Assembly: GCF_003049665.1 (NCBI RefSeq)
Contig: NZ_PYWM01000002.1
Coordinates: 248,001-312,000, forward strand
Direction of reading: 5' to 3'
DNA: 64,000 bases
From: Lysinibacillus mangiferihumi
Lineage (GTDB): Bacteria > Bacillota > Bacilli > Bacillales_A > Planococcaceae
The position numbers were made by a program, and so were the translations under genes. Numbering within the stretch: position 1 is the stretch's first letter; each line of letters starts with the position of its first letter. This document shows positions 17,507-25,418 of the stretch, one piece after another. The notes under the pieces are model-generated. The model was not told the origin of the DNA. It saw only the letters and a program-made list of their open reading frames with translations, and searched no databases.

Positions 17507-18443
17507 AGAAGTATTATTAGAAGTGAAAAATTTGCACATTGTGTTTGATAAAGGCAAACATAAATTTGTGGCAATAGATGATGTCAGCTTTCATATTTAT
17601 AAAGGTGAAACATTCGGATTAGTTGGCGAGTCGGGCTCTGGGAAAACGACTATTGGCCGCGCTATAATGCGCATCAATGAAGTAACGAGTGGTCAAATAT
17701 TGTACCGTGGAAAGAACATTAACGGTAAAATCTCGAAAGATTGGGACAAACAAATAACGCAAAAAATCCAAATGATTTTTCAAGACCCGATGGCTTCACT
17801 TAATGAACGGGCAAAGGTGGATTATATTATATCGGAAGGTCTGATTAATACGAAAAACTTTAAAGATGAAGCGGAGCGTCAGCAAAAAGTACAAAATGCA
17901 CTTTTAAATGTTGGCCTATTACCGGAGTTCGCGAGTCGCTTTCCGCATGAATTTTCTGGCGGTCAGCGTCAACGGATTGGCATTGCACGTGCATTAGTAA
18001 TGGAGCCAGAGTTTATTATTGCGGATGAACCAATTTCAGCCCTCGACGTATCGATACGAGCGCAAGTGCTCAATTTATTATCGACGATTCAACAACGAAA
18101 CAACTTAACCTATTTATTTATTGCCCATGATTTATCAATTGTTCGATTTATTACAGACCGTACGGCAGTCATTTATAAAGGAAAAATTGTGGAGTTAGCA
18201 GAGACCGAAAAACTTTTTTCTAATCCAATCCACCCGTATACAAGAGCATTATTATCAGCTGTGCCAGAGCCCAATCCGTATAAGGAGCGAGATAAAGTTG
18301 TGGAAATTTACAACCCGTTACAGCATCAATACGAACTAGCTCCCCCTTCATTTATAGAAATAGAAGAAGGGCATTATGTTTTAGCCAATGAAGAGGAAAT
18401 AGCAAATTATCGTACATTACGAACAGTAGAGGTGAGCGAATGA
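17496..18443 (+). CDS. dppF: Peptide ABC transporter ATP-binding protein, DppF type
   Basis: Second ATPase, 315 residues from ATG 17496, which lies behind GAAGGGAGG inside the end of dppD. Walker [11 protein letters not shown]-loop [10 protein letters not shown], signature FSGGQRQR and Walker [13 protein letters not shown] are intact, and the C-terminal [15 protein letters not shown] region is typical of OppF/DppF. It forms a heterodimer with the DppD-type protein by family analogy. The stop overlaps the LD-carboxypeptidase ATG (ATGA). Confidence 0.92.
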   Translation: MSDKEVLLEVKNLHIVFDKGKHKFVAIDDVSFHIYKGETFGLVGESGSGKTTIGRAIMRINEVTSGQILYRGKNINGKISKDWDKQITQKIQMIFQDPMASLNERAKVDYIISEGLINTKNFKDEAERQQKVQNALLNVGLLPEFASRFPHEFSGGQRQRIGIARALVMEPEFIIADEPISALDVSIRAQVLNLLSTIQQRNNLTYLFIAHDLSIVRFITDRTAVIYKGKIVELAETEKLFSNPIHPYTRALLSAVPEPNPYKERDKVVEIYNPLQHQYELAPPSFIEIEEGHYVLANEEEIANYRTLRTVEVSE

Positions 18444-19372
18444 TTGTGCCTAAAGCTTTGCTAAAAGGGGATACGATTGGTCTACTTAGTGCTTCTGGTG
18501 CTACACCACCAGAAAAGCTAGCTCCCGCCATTGCTAGTATTGAGAAACTTGGTTTTAACGTCATTGTGGGGGAAACATGTCGTGTTAGACATGGATATTT
18601 AGCTGGTTCAGACGAACTGCGCGCATATGATGTCAATGAAATGTTCCGCAATCCCCATGTGAACGGCATTTTTTGTATTCGTGGAGGATACGGGGCAACG
18701 AAAATTTTACCAAGACTAGATTATGAGATGATACAAGCAAATCCCAAAGTATTCGCAGGCTATAGCGATGTGACTGCACTACATATCGCCTTTAATCAAA
18801 AATGTAATTTAGTGACGTATCATACACCAATGCCTTCAACAGAATTTATTCAACAAAATATGGATCATTATACATGGGATTCATTTTTGAATTGTGTGAT
18901 GGCAACAGATACCATGCCGTTTCTGTTGGAAAATCCTCCACAGCAACCAATGACTACACTCCAAACAGGGACTGCAACAGGTCAACTCGTTGGGGGCAAT
19001 TTAACATTGATTACAGCGTCTCTTGGCACGCCATATGAAATTGATACAAAAGGTAAAATTTTATTTTTGGAAGATATAGATGAGAGTGAGCAGCGGATAG
19101 ATCGTATGCTGACACAGTTAAAATTAGCTGGGAAGCTTGATGATGCAGTAGGTTTATTATTAGGGGCATGGACAAATTGCGGGCCTGAAAACCCGAAGCA
19201 TCCAGAACAGAGCTTATCCTTAAACACAATTTTTAAAGAAATCTTAACACCTTTGAAGAAACCTATTGTATCAAACCTTGCTTGTGGTCACTGTTTACCA
19301 ACGATGTCACTGCCTTTAGGTCGTATCATAACCGTAGATGCGGAAACGCAAAACATTACAGTGGTAGGGTAG
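18440..19372 (+). CDS. ykfA: LD-carboxypeptidase, YkfA/LdcA type (peptidase S66)
   Basis: Cytoplasmic serine peptidase that removes the terminal D-Ala from murein tetrapeptides after import. The S66 pattern is clear: [14 protein letters not shown] at the N terminus, [16 protein letters not shown], the nucleophile Ser in [12 protein letters not shown], a later catalytic Glu in [16 protein letters not shown], and the C-terminal His region [15 protein letters not shown]. No signal peptide. MccF-type immunity enzymes share this fold, but the operon context favours murein recycling, as for ykfA of B. subtilis. Confidence 0.9.
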   Translation: MIVPKALLKGDTIGLLSASGATPPEKLAPAIASIEKLGFNVIVGETCRVRHGYLAGSDELRAYDVNEMFRNPHVNGIFCIRGGYGATKILPRLDYEMIQANPKVFAGYSDVTALHIAFNQKCNLVTYHTPMPSTEFIQQNMDHYTWDSFLNCVMATDTMPFLLENPPQQPMTTLQTGTATGQLVGGNLTLITASLGTPYEIDTKGKILFLEDIDESEQRIDRMLTQLKLAGKLDDAVGLLLGAWTNCGPENPKHPEQSLSLNTIFKEILTPLKKPIVSNLACGHCLPTMSLPLGRIITVDAETQNITVVG

Positions 19373-19376
19373 GTGC

Positions 19377-20165
19377 ATGATGCAGCAAACGATTCAACGT
19401 ATTATACAAGAAGCTCCATATAAAGTGCATATGTTTGTAAAAGATTTTAAGACAAATGAGCTTGTTATCAACGAGCGTCTAGATGATGCTTTTTCCAGTG
19501 CTAGCTTAATTAAAGTGCCTATACTTATTGCTGTTTTCGATTATATAGATGTATGCAATATACCTATCAATCAAGTAATAGCCATTACTCCTAGCGATTG
19601 GGTTGATTTTAGTGTGATTAGTGAACAGCGAGTAACATCTTGTACGATCTATGAACTGTGCGTTTGGATGATTACGACAAGTGATAATACTGCGACAAAT
19701 GTGTTAATTGATGTAATCGGTATGGAAGCGCTAAATAAGTACTTTCATAAAATCGGACTGACCCATACACAATTACAAAGAAAAATGATGGACTTTGAAC
19801 GACTTGCAAAAGGCATTGATAATATAACAACAGCGCGCGATATGGCGCATCTATTTAGCCAAATTTATGGGAAAAATCTGCTATCCCCAGTGTTAAGTCA
19901 GCTTGCTATTGATATATTGTGTCGTCAGCGTTTTCATGAAAGCTTGCGCCGTTATATCGTTGATGATGTGACAATCGCCCATAAAACAGGTGGCCTTGAT
20001 ACCGTTGACCACGATGTTGGCATTGTTTTTAGTCACGTACAAGATTATGGTATTGGTGTCTTTATCTCAGAGGTCAAGCAAAATGATGTCGCCAGACAAT
20101 TAATCGGTCGTCTTTCAAAGGTAGTCTATGACAAGATGATAGGAGTGAAAGGAGAGACAACATGA
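19377..20165 (+). CDS. Cytoplasmic class A beta-lactamase-fold serine hydrolase
   Basis: Serine hydrolase of the class A beta-lactamase fold, 262 residues. The three fold motifs are present: SxxK as Ser43-Leu-Ile-Lys46, SDN at 102-104 and KTG at 203-205. The omega-loop ExxLN motif of true class A enzymes is not evident (the region reads RKMMDFERLAKG). There is no signal peptide, so it is most likely cytosolic, unlike secreted penicillinases. Placed between an LD-carboxypeptidase and an NlpC/P60 endopeptidase in the same transcript, it is more likely a peptidase or esterase acting on muropeptides than a resistance enzyme; the substrate is unknown. Confidence 0.82.
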   Translation: MMQQTIQRIIQEAPYKVHMFVKDFKTNELVINERLDDAFSSASLIKVPILIAVFDYIDVCNIPINQVIAITPSDWVDFSVISEQRVTSCTIYELCVWMITTSDNTATNVLIDVIGMEALNKYFHKIGLTHTQLQRKMMDFERLAKGIDNITTARDMAHLFSQIYGKNLLSPVLSQLAIDILCRQRFHESLRRYIVDDVTIAHKTGGLDTVDHDVGIVFSHVQDYGIGVFISEVKQNDVARQLIGRLSKVVYDKMIGVKGETT

Positions 20166-20977
20166 ACGCGATTGTCATTGCTATGATGGCTAATCTTTAT
20201 GCTGAACCCAATCGTCATGCTGAGCTTGTTGATGAAATACTTTACGGTATGCCTGTTCAAATTATAGAAGAATTAGAAAATGATTGGCTGTATGTTCGCA
20301 CCGCCTATCGCTATGAAGGTTATTGTCAGCGAAAGCATGTCCTTTTCGATGATGCGATTACAAATGCATGGATTCAAAAGGCGCAACATGTTATTGGACA
20401 GCGTTTCGCAGATGTTTTACAAGAACCGAAAATACAAAGCACCAAAATCATCACATTGGTAAAAGGTTCTATTTTATACAATGTAGATTCCGACACGACA
20501 TCAAACACGCCATGGACTGCCGTTCAATTAGCGACGGGCGAAATAGGCTATTTACGTTCACAATGGTTGCATCCTAAAATTGCTGAACATACTTTTGAAG
20601 AGCATGCGTTTCGAGAAAATGTTGTACAAACAGCACTAAGCTATATAGCCACACCGTATCGTTGGGGAGGTAAGTCACCGCTAGGCATTGATTGTTCGGG
20701 CTTATGTTCGATGGCTTATCTGCTAAATGGCGTAATTATTTTCCGAGATGCTAGAATAGTAGAAGGTTTTCCAATTAAGGAGATAACAATTGATCGTATG
20801 CAAAAAGGAGATTTGCTATTTTTCCCAGGGCATGTAGCACTGTATCTAGGGCAGACTCTTTATGTTCATGCCTCACTTGGTGGCAATGAGGTCAATGTCA
20901 ATAGCCTAGATGAACAACACCCGTTATATCGCCAAGATTTAGCAACGACTATTACCGCAATCGGAAGCTTGTTTTAA
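20162..20977 (+). CDS. ykfC: NlpC/P60 gamma-D-glutamyl-L-diamino acid endopeptidase, YkfC type
   Basis: Cysteine peptidase that cuts the D-Glu-diaminoacid bond of free murein peptides. Residues 1-145 form SH3b-like domains, which in YkfC shape a pocket for a free N-terminal L-Ala; the NlpC/P60 domain follows with catalytic Cys near 178 (GIDCSGLCSMAYLL) and His in FPGHVALYLG. There is no signal peptide, so action is on imported peptides. The start overlaps the previous stop (ATGA). Products would be L-Ala-D-Glu, feeding the epimerase upstream. Last gene of the operon, followed by a terminator. Confidence 0.9.
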   Translation: MNAIVIAMMANLYAEPNRHAELVDEILYGMPVQIIEELENDWLYVRTAYRYEGYCQRKHVLFDDAITNAWIQKAQHVIGQRFADVLQEPKIQSTKIITLVKGSILYNVDSDTTSNTPWTAVQLATGEIGYLRSQWLHPKIAEHTFEEHAFRENVVQTALSYIATPYRWGGKSPLGIDCSGLCSMAYLLNGVIIFRDARIVEGFPIKEITIDRMQKGDLLFFPGHVALYLGQTLYVHASLGGNEVNVNSLDEQHPLYRQDLATTITAIGSLF

Positions 20978-21015
20978 ATGTATGTAATGCTTGCAGAAAA
21001 ATGGAAGCAAAAAAA

Positions 21016-21053
21016 CGAGGCATTTGACGGTAGTTGTATCGTCGAATACCTCG
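21016..21053. terminator. Bidirectional terminator at the end of the muropeptide operon
   Basis: CGAGGCATTTGACG pairs with CGTCGAATACCTCG around a 10-nt loop, between converging genes. An A run lies before the stem, giving a T tail on the minus strand. Confidence 0.78.
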
Positions 21054-21070
21054 CCTTGTGTATGTTTACA

Positions 21071-21856
21071 CTAATATTGATAAATATTTAACTGTTGTCC
21101 AGCTTCAATATTATCTGAACGCAATTGATTCCATTGTTTAATGGATGTTACTTTCACATTATGCGTCTGTGCGATGTGCATCAGCGAGTCACCATCCGCA
21201 ACTGTAATGGTTTTTTTATTTTTTACAGGGCTGTCGTATTGTTGTAAGTCGTACTTCGCAATTAGACTATTTAACTTTTCATTGTAAGTTGAATCTGTTG
21301 CGTAAGAGCCTGTTAAAAATTTTGTCGCATCTGCATAGGATGTTGTGTTGCTTTTAAAGACACCTGTATAAAAATTTTTGTTCCAAGATACACCATTGCG
21401 GAGTAATTGGACATAATCCTTCATAGATTCTTCGTAGGAAGGATATTTGCGGAATTCAGCCATCACTGTTGTCAGATTACCAGAGCCATCATCCTCAACT
21501 GTTTCAAGTGTCACGGAATCATTTTGAAATTTGCCTTTCATACCAAATAAATTGTTATTAGGAGCTGAACTAAGACCACTTTGCCCATGCTTACTTTCTA
21601 AAATGGCTTGTGCAATCATGACAGATGCATATAAGTCATTTTCAGCACCGAGTTGTCGTGCTGTTTCTGCAATAGAGCCGATAAATTCTTCTACACTTGG
21701 ACCTTCATCTACATATTTTTGAACGGCAGTGTCGGTTGGCTTCAATAGCTGAATCAAAAAATAAGTGGAAATACTGATAACAGACGCTATGACAATCATT
21801 CCGATTAATAGTTTTTTGAATAATCTCATGTAGTTATAGATGTTGAATCTGTGCAA
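21071..21856 (-). CDS. Membrane-anchored glucosaminidase with C-terminal LysM domain
   Basis: Cell-wall hydrolase of about 261 residues. After a short basic start comes one membrane segment (KKLLIGMIVIASVISISTYFLIQLL), then a glucosaminidase domain (PF01832: ASVMIAQAILESKHGQSGLS, NNLFGMKG with the catalytic Glu in ILESKHG), and a C-terminal LysM domain (TVADGDSLMHIAQTHNVKVTSIKQWN). The start is placed at TTG 21856, 6 bases after AAAGGAGG on the minus strand; GTG 21859 is too close and the longer upstream frame lacks a binding site. It converges on the muropeptide operon, which suits release and recovery of wall fragments, though no co-regulation is shown. Confidence 0.85.
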   Translation of the reverse strand: MHRFNIYNYMRLFKKLLIGMIVIASVISISTYFLIQLLKPTDTAVQKYVDEGPSVEEFIGSIAETARQLGAENDLYASVMIAQAILESKHGQSGLSSAPNNNLFGMKGKFQNDSVTLETVEDDGSGNLTTVMAEFRKYPSYEESMKDYVQLLRNGVSWNKNFYTGVFKSNTTSYADATKFLTGSYATDSTYNEKLNSLIAKYDLQQYDSPVKNKKTITVADGDSLMHIAQTHNVKVTSIKQWNQLRSDNIEAGQQLNIYQY

Positions 21857-22137
21857 CACCTTCCTCCTTTCTTTTCTCTTAAAAAATCGCTTACTCTTTT
21901 CATATTGTAAAACAACTAGATAAAAAAAAGCATCGTTTTTCACTAGAATTCATAATTAATAGAACGAACTTTCATACGAAAAAGTTTCATATAGCGCGTC
22001 TAGGATGGACATGAAACTATAAGTCTATTAAAATCGCTTTGTCCTATTGTTAGTTTAACCGCTTGAATATGTGGAAAGATATACTGATGGGAAGAACACT
22101 GACATTTAATCTATCAAATTTATAAGGAGCTTAGTCA

Positions 22138-23118
22138 ATGATTGCATTTGAGAATGTTACAAAAAAATACGATAATAACCAAATTGCAGTAAATGCCATT
22201 AATTTTGAAATACAGAAAGGGGAGTTTTTTGTCATTATAGGCCCTAGTGGTTGTGGCAAGACGACATTACTAAAAATGATTAACCGATTAATTCAATTGA
22301 CTGAAGGGACAATACGAATTAACGGTAAAAGAATTAACGGTAAAAGAATTAGTGATTATAATATTCATGAGCTACGATGGAATATTGGCTATGTGCTCCA
22401 ACAAATTGCACTTTTCCCTCATATGACAATAGCAGAAAATATCGCCATTGTTCCTGAAATGAAAAAATGGGAAACGACAAAAATTCAACAACGAGTTCAT
22501 GAATTATTAGAAATGGTAGGGCTAGAACCAGCTCAATATAGTGACAGGAAGCCAAATGAACTGTCGGGTGGGGAACAACAACGGGTTGGGGTTGTCCGCG
22601 CATTGGCAGCAGATCCCGAAATTATATTAATGGATGAGCCATTCAGTGCATTGGATCCAATTAGTCGAACAAAATTACAAAATGACCTGCTTGAGCTTCA
22701 ACGTGCAATAAATAAAACGATTGTCTTTGTTTCACACGATATGCAAGAAGCGTTAAAACTAGGGGATCGTATCTGTGTGATGAAAGATGGAGAAATAGTA
22801 CAAATCGGTACACCAAAGGAAATAATACAAAATCCCGTCAATGATTTTGTTCGAAAATTTATTGGGGTCAAGGAAGATGCATTGAATGTGTTTACCATTC
22901 AACAAGTGATTGAACCGTTTGTAGAGGCGAAACATCAAAGTTATGTGATACATAGTGTTGGTGATCAGGCTACTTTACAAGCCATTTTACAACAATTGGC
23001 GCACTATGAGTGTCTGGCAGTGAAAAGCGAAGAGGAAATTATTGGGGTTATTACAAGGCAATCAATGTTGCAGTTTTTAGCCAACCATTCCACAGAACGG
23101 GGTGAGGCAAATGACTGA
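22138..23118 (+). CDS. Quaternary-amine ABC transporter ATP-binding protein (OpuCA/OpuBA type)
   Basis: ATPase for import of glycine betaine, carnitine or choline. Walker A GPSGCGKTT, signature LSGGEQQR and Walker B ILMDEPFSALD are intact; the C terminus has a single CBS-like part (SYVIHSVGDQATLQAILQQL), shorter than the two CBS domains of B. subtilis OpuCA (380 residues against 326 here), which may alter osmotic control. A 15-bp in-frame tandem duplication gives INGKRINGKR after the Walker A region. AAGGAG precedes the ATG. It overlaps the permease gene by 8 bases. Confidence 0.9.
   Translation: MIAFENVTKKYDNNQIAVNAINFEIQKGEFFVIIGPSGCGKTTLLKMINRLIQLTEGTIRINGKRINGKRISDYNIHELRWNIGYVLQQIALFPHMTIAENIAIVPEMKKWETTKIQQRVHELLEMVGLEPAQYSDRKPNELSGGEQQRVGVVRALAADPEIILMDEPFSALDPISRTKLQNDLLELQRAINKTIVFVSHDMQEALKLGDRICVMKDGEIVQIGTPKEIIQNPVNDFVRKFIGVKEDALNVFTIQQVIEPFVEAKHQSYVIHSVGDQATLQAILQQLAHYECLAVKSEEEIIGVITRQSMLQFLANHSTERGEAND
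22317..22346 (+). repeat. 15-bp in-frame tandem duplication inside the OpuCA-like gene
   Basis: The unit AATTAACGGTAAAAG occurs twice in direct succession, doubling the INGKR pentapeptide in the beta-hairpin between Walker A and the Q-loop. The frame is kept. Confidence 0.9.
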
Positions 23119-24625
23119 TTTTTTACATGTGTTGGATGAACGCAAAGGTCAACTCATTGCATCGTTAATAGAGCATATGCAAATATCATTTATTGCCTTA
23201 TTTTTTGCAGTAGTCATTGCCATCCCACTGGGCATCTACTTAACGCATCAAAAGAAAATAGCGGAAAGTATAATTGGCATTAGTGCAGCCTTACAAACAA
23301 TCCCTTCATTAGCGTTGTTAGGATTGTTAATTCCGTTACTCGGCATTGGGAAAACGCCTGCTATAATCGCTCTTGTGGTCTATGCCCTCCTGCCCATTTT
23401 ACGCAATACATTTACAGGCATAAACGAAGTCGATCCGTCTTTAAAGGAAGCGGCAATGGCAATGGGGATGAATACAGTAAAAAGATTAGTGAAGGTGGAA
23501 CTGCCACTTGCAATGCCCGTTATAATGGCAGGCATTCGCACAGCCATGGTATTAATAGTTGGAACGGCTACATTAGCTGCATTAATAGGCGCTGGAGGGT
23601 TAGGCGATATTATTTTGCTTGGTATTGATCGTAATAATACTTCGCTCATCCTATTAGGTGCAGTTCCAGCGGCCATTTTAGCATTAGTGTTCGATTATCT
23701 TTTGAAAAAGCTAGAATCACTATCTTTTAAACGAGCAGTTTCGGTATTACTTGCCATTAGTGTTGCGGCAATGATGATGGTTGCAATGCCATTCCTAAAC
23801 TTTAATAACAAAGCAGATATCGTCATTGCAGGTAAACTTGGTTCAGAGCCAGAAATCCTGATTAATATGTATAAATTATTGATTGAAAATAATACAGATT
23901 TAGATGTTCAATTAAAACCTGGACTTGGCAAGACATCCTTTGTTTTTAATGCCCTAAAATCAGGAAGCATTGATATATATCCAGAATTTACAGGTACGGC
24001 AATCGCAGAGTTTTTAAAAGAACAAGCGGTAAGTAACGATCAAGTAGCAGTATATCGACAGGCGAAAGAAGGTATGTTGAAGAAATTTGATATGGTTATG
24101 CTCAGTCCAATGCAGTATAACAACACATATGCTTTGGCCGTTTCAAAACAACTAGCGGAAGCTTATCAATTACAGACGATTTCTGATATCAAGGCGATGC
24201 AAGAGTCGATTAAAGCGGGATTTACGTTGGAGTTTAATGATCGTGAGGATGGTTACGTAGGCATTCAGAAGCGCTATGGGATTGATATTGCCTCTGTTAC
24301 AACAATGGAACCAAAGCTAAGGTATCAAGCCATCCAATCAGGTAATATCGATTTATTGGATGCTTATTCAACTGACAGCGAGTTACGCCAATATGATTTG
24401 ACTGTTTTAGTGGATGACCAACAGTTATTTCCCCCGTATCAAGGCGCGCCATTATTAAGAAAGGAAACACTTGAAAAATATCCTGAGCTTGAAAAGGTGT
24501 TAGGGAAACTGGCCAATCAAATCACGGATGATCAAATGCGTGAAATGAATTATCAAGTTAACGTGGAAGGGAAAAATAGTGAGGATGTAGCTAGAGCATT
24601 TTTGAAAAATGCAGGTTTATTATAA
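23111..24625 (+). CDS. Quaternary-amine ABC transporter permease fused to its substrate-binding domain
   Basis: A single 504-residue protein holding both remaining parts of an osmolyte importer. Residues 1-210 are a BPD permease with six membrane segments and the EAA loop (AAMAMGMNTVKRLVKVELPLAMPVIMAG). After one more membrane segment (near 215-235) comes an OpuAC-type binding domain (VIAGKLGSEPEILINMYKLLIE, GLGKTSFVFNALKSGSIDIYPEFTGTAI, DAYSTDSELRQYDLTVL). B. subtilis has these as separate OpuCB and OpuCC; fusions occur in Lactobacillales and some Bacilli. ATG 23111 follows GGGGTG and overlaps the ATPase stop. Ligand choice among betaine, carnitine and choline is not readable here. Confidence 0.9.
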   Translation: MTDFLHVLDERKGQLIASLIEHMQISFIALFFAVVIAIPLGIYLTHQKKIAESIIGISAALQTIPSLALLGLLIPLLGIGKTPAIIALVVYALLPILRNTFTGINEVDPSLKEAAMAMGMNTVKRLVKVELPLAMPVIMAGIRTAMVLIVGTATLAALIGAGGLGDIILLGIDRNNTSLILLGAVPAAILALVFDYLLKKLESLSFKRAVSVLLAISVAAMMMVAMPFLNFNNKADIVIAGKLGSEPEILINMYKLLIENNTDLDVQLKPGLGKTSFVFNALKSGSIDIYPEFTGTAIAEFLKEQAVSNDQVAVYRQAKEGMLKKFDMVMLSPMQYNNTYALAVSKQLAEAYQLQTISDIKAMQESIKAGFTLEFNDREDGYVGIQKRYGIDIASVTTMEPKLRYQAIQSGNIDLLDAYSTDSELRQYDLTVLVDDQQLFPPYQGAPLLRKETLEKYPELEKVLGKLANQITDDQMREMNYQVNVEGKNSEDVARAFLKNAGLL

Positions 24626-24639
24626 GCATTTGTATGAAT

Positions 24640-24731
24640 CGCGGGTAAAATAGGTTAATTCGCGGGTAAATCACGATGAATCGCGGGTAAAGTGTGATAT
24701 TTCGCTGGTAAAGTACGCTTTTCCGCGGGTA
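24640..24731. repeat. Five-unit 21-bp-period intergenic repeat, array B
   Basis: CGCGGGTA starts at 24640, 24661, 24682, 24703 (as CGCTGGTA) and 24724: five copies at exactly 21 bp, each followed by AA. Same core, period and copy number as array A, 20 kb away. It begins about 15 bases after the Opu fusion gene stop and precedes the coat-like gene. Confidence 0.9.
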
Positions 24732-24869
24732 AAGCGTACGGCTTCATTACAAATCATGTCGTCATATTTTAAAAACGGACATATTATAACGAGATAGGTC
24801 AAATAATGATTTTGCTATCGTTCGAGTAAGGAGCCATTGCTAAAACGCAATAGGAAGGGGCTGGGAACG

Positions 24870-25301
24870 TTGGGTATTGAAAAAGGAAGAAAGCACTTTG
24901 TATGCGAAGCGCTATACGATATAAAAGCACTACAGGATATCATAACAGATTTTCATTCAAAATATTATGGTCAGCTTCTTGTAAAAATAATTGGTAGTGA
25001 TACCATTCCCTTTTTTTTAATAACGCATAATGGAGCACATTTACGATTAATAGATACAGTACAACAGTTTGAAACAGAGTTTTTTCGTATAGAAGCGATT
25101 GATATAGATCGTTGTCGAGGCACTATTTCGCTGTTACGAGCCTATGATTATGAAGGCAATGAAACAAATGTAATTGCTGATGTTGTGAGATTAGAAAGAA
25201 CATCGACAGAAAAATCAATTGAGTTAGGCAGTATATCAGCTATTCAGTTATTAAATCCAGACTTATTAAAAAAGAAATTTATCATTGAGCCTAAATGGTA
25301 A
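24870..25301 (+). CDS. CotZ/CotY/ExsY-like spore coat protein, divergent
   Basis: About 143 residues with the pattern of the CotZ family, which forms the spore crust or exosporium: HFVCEALYDIKALQDI near the start, GSDTIPFFLITHNGAHLRLI in the middle and EFFRIEAIDIDRCRGTISLLRAYD. Most relatives are rich in cysteine; here only two Cys remain, so disulfide cross-linking would be reduced. TTG 24870 lies 9 bases after AGGAAGGGG, and the resulting start matches family N termini; TTG 24837 is possible. A CATATTATA -10-like element of sigma-K type occurs at 24780-24788 with no clear -35. It leads into the ligase fusion gene 117 bases downstream. Confidence 0.68.
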   Translation: MGIEKGRKHFVCEALYDIKALQDIITDFHSKYYGQLLVKIIGSDTIPFFLITHNGAHLRLIDTVQQFETEFFRIEAIDIDRCRGTISLLRAYDYEGNETNVIADVVRLERTSTEKSIELGSISAIQLLNPDLLKKKFIIEPKW

Positions 25302-25418
25302 AATAGATGATTTACCTATAAAACTACTAAAATAATTGCAGAACTAGAGCATCTGTCCATATGCAAGCTGCGTAATCTGAATTTAATAGAAAGAGTCTAT
25401 AGAAAGGAAGATTAACGC

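Noticed and set aside
25302..25418. Sigma-K promoter before the ligase fusion gene
   Set aside because: No CATAnnnTA element at suitable distance; it may be read from the CotZ-like gene's promoter.
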